Made by a program: the position numbers and the translations under genes. Positions 38,537 through 45,559 of a stretch of DNA of 64,000 nucleotides are shown here, in pieces. The notes beneath the pieces are model-generated. The model was not told the DNA's origin. It searched no databases and saw only the letters and a program-made list of their open reading frames with translations. Source of the DNA: Flavobacterium soyangense (GTDB lineage: Bacteria > Bacteroidota > Bacteroidia > Flavobacteriales > Flavobacteriaceae); contig NZ_JADHEC010000009.1 in the NCBI RefSeq assembly GCF_015277675.1, positions 1-64,000 on the forward strand. The letters are read 5' to 3'. Position 1 is the first letter of the stretch; each line of letters opens with the position of its first letter.

Positions 38537-39304
38537 ATGAAAGTACATCATTTGCGAAATGCAACTTTGGTCATAGAAACTGGAGATAAAGTAATTTTAG
38601 TTGACCCAATGCTTGGAAAAAAAGGGACAGCAGGACCACCATTCACACTTTTCCGTTTTAAACCACAACGAAATCCTATTTTAGATTTGCCAAGCAATGC
38701 AATGAATATTGTTGAAAAAACAACACATTGCTTAATAACGCATCTGCATCCAGACCATTTAGACAAAGAAGCTGAGGATTTTCTTCGCTCTAAACAAATT
38801 CCTGTTATTTGTAGCATAAAAGACGAAGTCACATTAAGAAAAAAAGGATTAAACGTTTCCCAAACTGTTGAATATTGGAAAGAAAGCAGTTTTTTAGGTG
38901 GAAAAATTCAAGGTATTCCAGCAGTTCACGGTTACGGATTTGTAGCCAAACCAATGGGAAATGTAATGGGGTTTCACATTGAATTATTGAATGAAAAATC
39001 TATATATTTAAGTGCTGACACAATTTATACAAATGATGTACACAAAGTGTTGACGGAATTAAAACCCGAAATTTCGGTTGTGGCTTGCGGTACAGCACAA
39101 TTAGATGTTTTTCAACCTTTATTAATGAGAATGGACGATATTTTAAGATTTGTACAAAATGCACCAAATAAAGTAATTGCAAATCATTTAGAAGCCGTAA
39201 ATCATTGTCCAACAACAAGACAACAATTAAAAGCAGAAGTTTCAAAAATTGGACTTTCTGAAAAAATATTTATTCCAAATGACGGAGAAAGCAGAACATA
39301 TTAA
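38537..39304 (+). CDS. MBL-fold metallo-hydrolase
   Basis: A 255-residue metallo-beta-lactamase-fold protein with the zinc motif His69-x-His71-x-Asp73-His74 in THLHPDHLDK, a further His in VHGYGF near 134-136, and Asp in SADTIYTNDVH near 160, then a C-terminal His in NHLEAVNHCP. No signal peptide, so cytoplasmic. The fold resembles UlaG/L-ascorbate-lactonase-like hydrolases; the substrate is unknown. Probably expressed with the Crp-like gene upstream. The pair has the look of a small accessory unit, but no mobile-element ends are seen. Confidence 0.8.
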   Translation: MKVHHLRNATLVIETGDKVILVDPMLGKKGTAGPPFTLFRFKPQRNPILDLPSNAMNIVEKTTHCLITHLHPDHLDKEAEDFLRSKQIPVICSIKDEVTLRKKGLNVSQTVEYWKESSFLGGKIQGIPAVHGYGFVAKPMGNVMGFHIELLNEKSIYLSADTIYTNDVHKVLTELKPEISVVACGTAQLDVFQPLLMRMDDILRFVQNAPNKVIANHLEAVNHCPTTRQQLKAEVSKIGLSEKIFIPNDGESRTY

Positions 39305-39429
39305 TAAAACTGCCACCAACAACTAAGGGTTTTGTTGCGTGCGCAGCACGAATAATGAAACCCGTGTTGAAAAGTTTTTATCCTCCTAAGCATGACGAAA
39401 TTCGTTTAATCTGCATTGTCCGTAACCAA

Positions 39430-40134
39430 TTAAATAATTACAAATTCCGCTTCAAATAATTGAGTGAAATGGCTCAATATTTTTGCCTTTACCTCGGCTT
39501 CATCCACTTTTTCTACACCCAATTCAACATTTAAAGAAGTTACCGCTTTACCACGAATACCACACGGAATAATGTTATCAAAATAACCCAAATCCACATT
39601 TACATTTAATGCAAAACCGTGCATCGTTACCCAGCGAGAAGCGCGAACCCCAAGCGCACAAATTTTTCGGGCAAATGGAGTTCCTGCGTCCAGCCAAACC
39701 CCTGTTTCGCCATTGCTTCTGCCGCAGGTTAAGCCGTATTCCTGCAAAGTCAGGATGATGGCTTCTTCCAGAAAACGCAAATATTTGTGAATATCGGTAA
39801 AGAAATTTTCCAAGTCCAAAATAGGATAACCCACAATTTGGCCCGGGCCGTGATAGGTAATATCGCCACCACGATTGATTTTGTAGAAAGTTGCACCTTT
39901 GGCTTCGAGTTGTTTTTCGGATAAAAGGAGGTTTTCTAAATCACCGCTTTTCCCTAATGTATACACGTGAGGATGTTCAACGAAAAGGAAATAATTGGGA
40001 GTTTCTATAGTCGTTTCTTCTCTTCTATTCTTGATTTTTAAATCAACAACTCCTTTGAATAATTCTTCCTGGTATTGCCAAGTGGCTTTATAATCTTTGA
40101 GTCCTAAATCTTGAAGTTGGATGGTTTTGTTCAT
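39430..40134 (-). CDS. lipB: Octanoyltransferase (lipoyl(octanoyl) transferase)
   Basis: Moves octanoyl groups from acyl carrier protein to the lipoyl domains of 2-oxoacid dehydrogenases and the glycine cleavage system. 234 residues with RGGDITYHGPGQIVGYPILD at 88-107, catalytic Lys157 in FARKICALG and catalytic Cys191 in NIIPCGIRGKAVTSL. The start MNKTIQLQDLGLKDYKATW is normal. It has a full-consensus promoter at 40152-40180 with a very short leader. Confidence 0.95.
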   Translation of the reverse strand: MNKTIQLQDLGLKDYKATWQYQEELFKGVVDLKIKNRREETTIETPNYFLFVEHPHVYTLGKSGDLENLLLSEKQLEAKGATFYKINRGGDITYHGPGQIVGYPILDLENFFTDIHKYLRFLEEAIILTLQEYGLTCGRSNGETGVWLDAGTPFARKICALGVRASRWVTMHGFALNVNVDLGYFDNIIPCGIRGKAVTSLNVELGVEKVDEAEVKAKILSHFTQLFEAEFVII

Positions 40135-40151
40135 TGCATTTATTTGAATGG

Positions 40152-40180
40152 CAAAGTTACAAAGTTTTGAATGATGGCAA
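40152..40180 (-). promoter_or_regulatory. Promoter of lipB (TTG-N18-TAACTTTG)
   Basis: On the minus strand TTG (40178-40180), an 18-base spacer and TAACTTTG (40152-40159) match the complete Bacteroidota consensus. Predicted leader about 12 nt. Confidence 0.7.
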
Positions 40181-40241
40181 ACTACTGGAATTACCTTTAA
40201 AAAAATAATGTTTCATGTCTTCATAGAAAATAAACACTCCA

Positions 40242-40589
40242 CTATTTATCATGGGCAACCTTACTATCGGAAGGTACTTCTTTTCTGTCAAACATTCCAT
40301 AATCCCGACTGACATTGGCAATCCTTAAATGATAGTCCTTGAATATGCTTTCCCTGCCTTGTGACTGCGCATGGCGGTGCATTTCCAAGCTGCGCCACTG
40401 CTGTATGCTTTGCTCATTTTTCCAGAAGGAAAGCGACAAAACTTTTTCGGGGTCATTAAAACTTTGGAAGCGTTCTATGGAAATAAAACCATCAATTTTT
40501 TCAAGTGAAGGTTTTAAAGCTGACGCGATGTTAAAATATTCATTTTTTTGGTCTGCATGAGGAATTGCCTCAAAAATTACTGCAATCAT
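40242..40589 (-). CDS. Antibiotic biosynthesis monooxygenase (ABM) domain protein
   Basis: A 115-residue dimeric alpha+beta-barrel protein of the ABM type: MIAVIFEAIPHADQKNEYFN, then PSLEKIDGFISIERFQSFND and VLSLSFWKNEQSIQQWRSLEMHRHAQ, the W-x-x-x-x-x-H pattern being typical. Such proteins oxidise quinone-like or haem-like substrates or merely bind them. It is the second gene of a unit with the cytochrome P450 (17 bases downstream of its stop), facing away from an ArsR-type regulator. A detoxification or small-molecule-modifying pair is the likely reading. Confidence 0.82.
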   Translation of the reverse strand: MIAVIFEAIPHADQKNEYFNIASALKPSLEKIDGFISIERFQSFNDPEKVLSLSFWKNEQSIQQWRSLEMHRHAQSQGRESIFKDYHLRIANVSRDYGMFDRKEVPSDSKVAHDK

Positions 40590-40606
40590 TTTTTCTTGTT
40601 TTTAAA

Positions 40607-41773
40607 TTATGAAATGGAAATTAAAATTTGTTTTGGAAGCCTTGCATTAATCATTGGCTCGTATTGCAGATCTTTATCAAGTAGTTTTATGTTGTTGTAC
40701 CGTTGAAACAAATAGAGCAAAGTTCGGGCTGTCAAATGGACTGAAAAATGTTTAGCCAAACACATGTGGCTTCCAAGTCCGAATGTTAGGTTTTCGCTAT
40801 TATTGGGTCGTTCAACATCAAATATTTTTGGATTTTCAAATTTTTTGGGGTCACGATTTGCGGAAGCAAGCACAAGAAATAATAGTTCCCCTTTTTTTAT
40901 GACAATGTTGTTTAACACAATATCAGCAACGGCTACCCTTCTTGTATTATGGATTGGAGAATCAAATCGCAACGTTTCAATTACAAATCTTTCCAAATAA
41001 TTTATATCCCTAAAGTTTTGGGTTTCTGAACTGCCAAATTTTAAAGCCTGCAACAATGAATTACTTAGCACACCTCTACCCGCATCGTAACTCTGAATGA
41101 AAAGGCCGATTAAATTACTCACAACAAATGAAAAGACTTTGTCCGTGCTGATTTTGTGTTTTTCAGACAGTGTTCTTATTTCCTCCTTTAGGATGCCTTT
41201 TTTAGTAAGGTGATTTTTTGTGATGAAAGTTATTTTTTTTGAAACTTCATTAACAAGCAGTACTGTTTCTTCCGTTTTGTCGGGCAACATTATTTTTATA
41301 AGCTGCTCCATTTTAGTCGAAATAAATTCACAATCCTCATCATTAAAATCAAAACTTTTCAGAACGACATTTATGGGCAGCTTTTTACAAACGGCATCCA
41401 CCCAGTCTATTTCAAGTTCGTCTTCAGTGTTTTTGATTAGCTTTTCAAATATTTCATTTATTGAAACGGCTGTCATTTTACCAAATAAAAGCATAGCCGT
41501 TTGTTTGGCAATTTCATGCTGAATACCATTGCTTAATCGTGCGACTTGATTCATTACTAAAAAGGCATATTCATTCAGTCCATCATCCTTATTGTCCAAA
41601 TTATTAATTGGAATATGGGCGTCATTGGAGTTTAGAACTGCTTTGCAATTCTCATAGGAATAAATCGCCCATAGCTTATTCTCTTGATTCCAGCGTACAG
41701 AATTGTCTGAAAGCAGGGTTTCATATTGTGCGTAAGGATCTTTTAATTCGGATTGTAATAAAATTTCTGTCAT
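40607..41773 (-). CDS. Cytochrome P450
   Basis: A soluble haem monooxygenase of 388 residues from ATG 41773. The haem ligand is Cys338 in LTFGLGSHMCLAKHF and the ExxR pair is Glu266/Arg269 in VIETLRFDSP. The I-helix is unusual: where most P450s have A-G-x-(D/E)-T-T this one reads QSYDAG (Asp230-Ala231-Gly232), so the proton-relay threonine is missing. Such enzymes may use substrate-assisted catalysis or peroxide. It also lacks any redox partner gene nearby. Operon: P450 then ABM protein; divergent from a winged-helix regulator with overlapping promoters. Confidence 0.88.
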   Translation of the reverse strand: MTEILLQSELKDPYAQYETLLSDNSVRWNQENKLWAIYSYENCKAVLNSNDAHIPINNLDNKDDGLNEYAFLVMNQVARLSNGIQHEIAKQTAMLLFGKMTAVSINEIFEKLIKNTEDELEIDWVDAVCKKLPINVVLKSFDFNDEDCEFISTKMEQLIKIMLPDKTEETVLLVNEVSKKITFITKNHLTKKGILKEEIRTLSEKHKISTDKVFSFVVSNLIGLFIQSYDAGRGVLSNSLLQALKFGSSETQNFRDINYLERFVIETLRFDSPIHNTRRVAVADIVLNNIVIKKGELLFLVLASANRDPKKFENPKIFDVERPNNSENLTFGLGSHMCLAKHFSVHLTARTLLYLFQRYNNIKLLDKDLQYEPMINARLPKQILISIS

Positions 41774-41793
41774 ATTTGATATGTTTATTTCTA

Positions 41794-41811
41794 CAAAAGT
41801 AGTTAGCTTTG
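41794..41811. promoter_or_regulatory. Back-to-back -7 boxes of the P450 and regulator genes
   Basis: CAAAAGTA (41794-41801; TACTTTTG on the minus strand) and TAGCTTTG (41804-41811, plus strand) are separated by only two bases, making a near-palindrome. The two promoters cannot both be occupied at once, and a regulator bound here would govern both directions. Confidence 0.6.
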
Positions 41812-41854
41812 TATGTCGATACTTCATTCTATATTGAAGTGTGGTTGTATGAGA

Positions 41855-42538
41855 ATGGAAAATGAATTTAAACAGATTGCTTCTTTGATTGGCGACCCAA
41901 CTAGGGCGACTATTATGTGGACATTGTTAGACGGGAAAGCATTTACTGCAACGGAATTAGCTATTGTTGCCGACACTTCAGCACAAAACATTAGCATGCA
42001 CTTGACCAAGTTGATACAGGCTGGGTTGTTAAGTGTGGAAAGCCAAGGAAGGCATAAATACTATAAATTTTCCAGAAAAGAAATTGCCTATGCTATTGAA
42101 GCAATGGCAAGTCTTCTCCCTCAATCAACGGACAAACACGATTTACATAAAGCGAGTAATTCAGCCATTAGACAATGTAGAACCTGTTATGACCATTTGG
42201 CGGGCAAAGTGGGTGTGGCAATCACTGACGGTCTTCTACACCAAAAGATAATTGTTGACAATGACAATGTTTTGGAAGTAAGCCTAAAAGGACAAAAATG
42301 GTTTTCAGAATTAGGGATAGATATCGAAGAATTAAAGAAAAAAAGACGGTCTTTTTTACGGCCTTGTCTCGATTGGAGCGAAAGACGACACCACATCGCC
42401 GGCTCGCTTGCAACTGCACTACTTGATAAAATGTTGTTGGCTGACTGGATAAGACGGACAAAAAATTCAAGAGCAATTATTGTTACTTCCAAGGGACAAA
42501 AAGAATTTTACAAGTATTTTAAATTGGATCTAGAATAG
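41855..42538 (+). CDS. ArsR-family winged-helix transcriptional regulator
   Basis: A 227-residue regulator. The N-terminal winged helix (MENEFKQIASLIGDPTRATI, then FTATELAIVADTSAQNISMHLTKLIQAGLL and GRHKYYKFS) is of ArsR/SmtB type. A C-terminal part of about 120 residues, longer than in most ArsR proteins, includes the cysteines RQCRTCYDH and a helix-rich end (SLATALLDKMLLADWIRRTK). The metal-binding ELCVCDL motif is absent, so the inducer may be an organic molecule. Start at ATG 41855, because earlier codons overlap the -7 box. Divergent from and probably controlling the P450-ABM pair. Confidence 0.82.
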   Translation: MENEFKQIASLIGDPTRATIMWTLLDGKAFTATELAIVADTSAQNISMHLTKLIQAGLLSVESQGRHKYYKFSRKEIAYAIEAMASLLPQSTDKHDLHKASNSAIRQCRTCYDHLAGKVGVAITDGLLHQKIIVDNDNVLEVSLKGQKWFSELGIDIEELKKKRRSFLRPCLDWSERRHHIAGSLATALLDKMLLADWIRRTKNSRAIIVTSKGQKEFYKYFKLDLE

Positions 42539-42771
42539 GAAAGGCAAAGGCTTGTAGTTTTGGATAACGAACAGGAAATCACGATTTGGAAAGAATATTA
42601 AACTTCGAAAATCGCTATCCCAGATTCTTCAATCACAAAAAAACTTTTAAATTTGAAGTGACCGCTTCAAAACGGGTCGTTTCTTCTAAAAATTCCGGTC
42701 TTAAAAAGGCTGGGGACTTTAAAAAGACAGAACGAATGCCAATTGAAACCGTCCCCATTTCTGCCCCCAAA
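42539..42771. other. Gap between the ArsR-type regulator and lysS
   Basis: With the repeat and promoter that follow, 301 bases hold no convincing gene. Short open frames exist but have no family-like features. The sequence is patchy (CCCAGATTC, CCGTCCCC) and could be the remains of older DNA. Confidence 0.4.
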
Positions 42772-42799
42772 AAATCTGAAATCTGAAATCTGAAATCTG
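42772..42799 (+). repeat. Heptanucleotide tandem repeat, four units of AAATCTG
   Basis: AAATCTG is repeated four times without error and ends 11 bases before the lysS -7 box, so it covers the expected -33 region. A change in copy number would move or alter upstream promoter contacts. Confidence 0.85.
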
Positions 42800-42810
42800 C
42801 AATCTTTTCT

Positions 42811-42818
42811 TATCTTTG
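42811..42818 (+). promoter_or_regulatory. Promoter -7 box (TATCTTTG) of lysS
   Basis: TATCTTTG matches TAnnTTTG, 21 bases before the ATG. No TTG is in the -33 region, which is taken up by the heptamer repeat. Confidence 0.55.
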
Positions 42819-42839
42819 CACTCTTAAAATCAGAACAGA

Positions 42840-44549
42840 ATGGCATTATCCGAACAAGAAATCCTCCGCAGAGAAGCACTCACAGAATTACGCAACTTAG
42901 ACATTGAACCTTATCCCGCAGCCGAATTTATCACAACCGCTTATTCCAGCGAAATCCTGGCAGATTTTGAGAAATTTGAAGGTAAGGAAGTGGTTCTGGC
43001 CGGCCGTTTGATGGGAAAACGTATTATGGGAAAAGCTTCATTTGCGGAATTGAAAGACGCCAATGGACGCATTCAAATCTATGTTTCGAGAGATGACATT
43101 TCGACCGATGAAGAGAAAACGATGTACAATGTGGTTTTCAAAAAACTGCTGGATATTGGCGATTTTATTGGGGTTCGCGGTACGGTTTTTAAAACGCAAG
43201 TAGGTGAAATCTCCATTCACGTTTATGGTTTGACGGTTTTGGCAAAAGCCCTGAAACCTTTACCAATTGTAAAAACGGATGCCGACGGAAAAACACACGA
43301 TGCTTTTTCGGATCCAGAACAAAGATACCGTCGTCGTTACGTAGATTTAACGGTAAACGACCACGTGAAAGAAACGTTTATCAAGAGAACAAAAATGTTC
43401 AATGCGATGCGTTCGTTCTTTAATGACAAAGGGTATTTAGAAGTGGAAACTCCGGTTTTGCAACCAATACCTGGTGGTGCTGCGGCTCGGCCTTTCATCA
43501 CGCACCACAACTCGCTTGACATTCCGTTGTATATGCGGATTGCCAACGAATTGTACTTGAAAAGATTAATTGTGGGCGGTTTTGATGGTGTTTATGAGTT
43601 TTCGAAAAATTTCCGTAACGAAGGAATGGACAGAACGCACAATCCGGAATTTACCGCCATGGAAATATATGTGGCCTACAAAGACTACAACTGGATGATG
43701 AATTTTACCGAAAACTTGCTCGAGCATTGCGCTATTGCAGTTAACGGAACCAGCGATGCAACTTTTGGCGAACACCAAATCAATTTCAAAGCGCCGTATG
43801 CAAGGGTTACGATGACAGATTCCATCCAACATTTTACGGGTTTTGATATTTCCGGAAAATCTGAAGCAGAATTATTCGAAGCGGCAAGGGCAATGGGAAT
43901 CGACGTTGACGCCTCGATGGGAAAAGGAAAATTGATTGACGAAATTTTTGGAGCCAAGTGCGAAGGAAATTACATTCAACCCACATTCATCACGGATTAT
44001 CCAAAGGAAATGTCGCCTTTGTGCAAACAACACCGCGACAATCCGGAACTTACGGAACGTTTCGAATTGATGGTTTGCGGTAAAGAAGTGGCAAACGCTT
44101 ATTCTGAATTGAATGATCCAATTGACCAAAGAGAGCGTTTTGAAGAGCAATTGCGTTTAGCCGAAAAAGGCGACGACGAAGCGACTCAATTTATTGACGA
44201 AGATTTCTTAAGAGCTTTAGAATATGGAATGCCTCCAACTTCTGGATTAGGAATTGGAATGGACCGATTGATTATGTTTTTGACGAATAATGCTTCTATT
44301 CAGGAAGTTTTATTATTTCCTCAAATGCGACCAGAGAAAAAACAAGTTCAAATTGAATTGTTGGATGAAGAAAAATTAATCATTGCGCTTTTGCAAACCA
44401 ATGAAAACAAAATGGATTTGGGTGTTTTGAAAATCAAATCTGATTTGAGTGGCAAGAAATGGGATGCCGCAATGAAAGGCTTGGCAAAACACGGATTGGT
44501 AAAAGTGAGTTTAGTAGAAGATAAAAAAATTGTGGAAATAGCAGGATAA
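42840..44549 (+). CDS. lysS: Lysine--tRNA ligase, class II
   Basis: Charges tRNA-Lys. 569 residues: an N-terminal OB-fold anticodon-binding domain (about 55-150, VVLAGRLMGKRIMGKASFAE), class II motif 2 (FSKNFRNEGMDRTHNPEFTAMEIY near 255-278) and motif 3 (GLGIGMDRLIMFLTN near 465-479). The C-terminal 70 residues (KLIIALLQTNENKMDLGVLK and onward) extend beyond the usual catalytic core of about 500 residues; this tail resembles a small winged-helix and is, as far as I recall, common in Flavobacteriia. Followed by a strong terminator. Confidence 0.97.
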   Translation: MALSEQEILRREALTELRNLDIEPYPAAEFITTAYSSEILADFEKFEGKEVVLAGRLMGKRIMGKASFAELKDANGRIQIYVSRDDISTDEEKTMYNVVFKKLLDIGDFIGVRGTVFKTQVGEISIHVYGLTVLAKALKPLPIVKTDADGKTHDAFSDPEQRYRRRYVDLTVNDHVKETFIKRTKMFNAMRSFFNDKGYLEVETPVLQPIPGGAAARPFITHHNSLDIPLYMRIANELYLKRLIVGGFDGVYEFSKNFRNEGMDRTHNPEFTAMEIYVAYKDYNWMMNFTENLLEHCAIAVNGTSDATFGEHQINFKAPYARVTMTDSIQHFTGFDISGKSEAELFEAARAMGIDVDASMGKGKLIDEIFGAKCEGNYIQPTFITDYPKEMSPLCKQHRDNPELTERFELMVCGKEVANAYSELNDPIDQRERFEEQLRLAEKGDDEATQFIDEDFLRALEYGMPPTSGLGIGMDRLIMFLTNNASIQEVLLFPQMRPEKKQVQIELLDEEKLIIALLQTNENKMDLGVLKIKSDLSGKKWDAAMKGLAKHGLVKVSLVEDKKIVEIAG

Positions 44550-44600
44550 TTTTGTTTATAAAACTGGCAGATTTTAAAAACCTATCGGGTTTTGAAACGT

Positions 44601-44632
44601 AAAAAAGGAGCTCAATCGAGCTCCTTTTTTTA
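44601..44632 (+). terminator. Terminator of lysS
   Basis: AAAAAAGGAGCTC-AATC-GAGCTCC followed by seven T; a compact 7-bp GC-containing stem. Confidence 0.85.
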
Positions 44633-44670
44633 TGAACTTTTGTTAATAAAAAAGTTGATAATAAAAAGGA

Positions 44671-44690
44671 AATATGATTTAAATCATATT
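44671..44690 (+). promoter_or_regulatory. Perfect palindrome, FNR/DNR-like operator upstream of ric
   Basis: AATATGATTTAAATCATATT is a perfect 20-bp palindrome with a TGAT-N4-ATCA core, the half-site arrangement read by FNR/DNR-type regulators. Related sites occur at 54811-54824 and 56742-56755. It lies 97 bases before the ric ATG; no clear TAnnTTTG box is found between, as can happen at activated promoters. Confidence 0.65.
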
Positions 44691-44786
44691 AAATAAAATT
44701 ATTAATCAGTAAAATTATAGTCAGTAAAATGAAGTTAAAAATACTTCTAATACATTGACATTTAAACCTATATTAAAATCAAAATT

Positions 44787-45518
44787 ATGAACATACAAGA
44801 AAAAACTACGATTGGAGATTTTGTTGCTCACGATTATAGGACTGCCGCAATTTTCACAAAATATGGAATAGATTTTTGCTGTAAAGGACAAAGAACTATC
44901 GATGAAGTTTGTACCAAGAAGAATATAAACGAAGCCAATTTATTAAATGAGTTAAATGCTGTTCTAGCAACAAAAAATGATTCTGGAATTGATTTTAATT
45001 CTTGGCCTTTGGATTTATTGATAGATCATATCGAGAAAACCCACCACCGTTTTGTTGAAGAAAAAACTCCAGTAATTATCCAGTTTTTGGATAAATTGTG
45101 TAGCGTACACGGAAGCAATCATCCTGAATTATTCGAAATTACTGAACTCTTTAAAGCTAGTGCAGGAGAATTAGAGCCGCATATGAAAAAAGAAGAATTG
45201 GTTTTATTTCCTTTCGTTAATAGAATGATTAATGCCACAAAAAGTCATGGTTCTATTGGCAAACCCCATTTTGGAACCGTAAATAATCCCATTGCAGCAA
45301 TGATGGTGGAACACGATAACGAAGGCGAACGTTTCCGAACAATTGCTTCACTTACCAATAATTACACCCCGCCAGAAGATGCCTGCAATACGTATCGAGT
45401 TACCTACGCAATGCTGGAAGAATTCGAGCAGGATCTGCACAAACACATTCATTTAGAAAGTAATATTCTGTTTCCCAAAGCAAAAGCTTTAGAGAAATTT
45501 TTCTCCAACGAAGAATAA
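44787..45518 (+). CDS. ric: Iron-sulfur cluster repair di-iron protein (RIC/ScdA/YtfE type)
   Basis: Helps to restore Fe-S clusters damaged by nitric oxide or oxidants. 243 residues: an N-terminal ScdA_N domain with the conserved Cys pair in YGIDFCCKGQRTIDEVC (Cys31, Cys32) and a C-terminal hemerythrin-like domain with the iron ligands spread over HIEKTHHRF near 72-80, SVHGSNHPEL, EPHMKKEELVLFP, MMVEHDNEGERF and HIHLESNILFPKA. First gene of an operon with nrdD, the glycyl-radical peptide, nrdG, an Rrf2 regulator and a glycosyltransferase. The FNR-like palindrome upstream suggests control by oxygen or NO. Confidence 0.92.
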   Translation: MNIQEKTTIGDFVAHDYRTAAIFTKYGIDFCCKGQRTIDEVCTKKNINEANLLNELNAVLATKNDSGIDFNSWPLDLLIDHIEKTHHRFVEEKTPVIIQFLDKLCSVHGSNHPELFEITELFKASAGELEPHMKKEELVLFPFVNRMINATKSHGSIGKPHFGTVNNPIAAMMVEHDNEGERFRTIASLTNNYTPPEDACNTYRVTYAMLEEFEQDLHKHIHLESNILFPKAKALEKFFSNEE

Positions 45519-45559
45519 AAAAACATCCAAATAATACAAAACACAAAATCGTTAATACT

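Noticed and set aside
42586..42786. A 66-codon plus-strand frame before lysS
   Set aside because: Low-complexity, basic, ends in the heptamer repeat and the lysS promoter region; no start signal or recognisable domain.
44706..44730. Direct repeat TCAGTAAAAT (44706-44715 and 44721-44730) as a second operator before ric
   Set aside because: Only two short AT-rich copies; no palindrome and no similar pair upstream of the other regulon genes.
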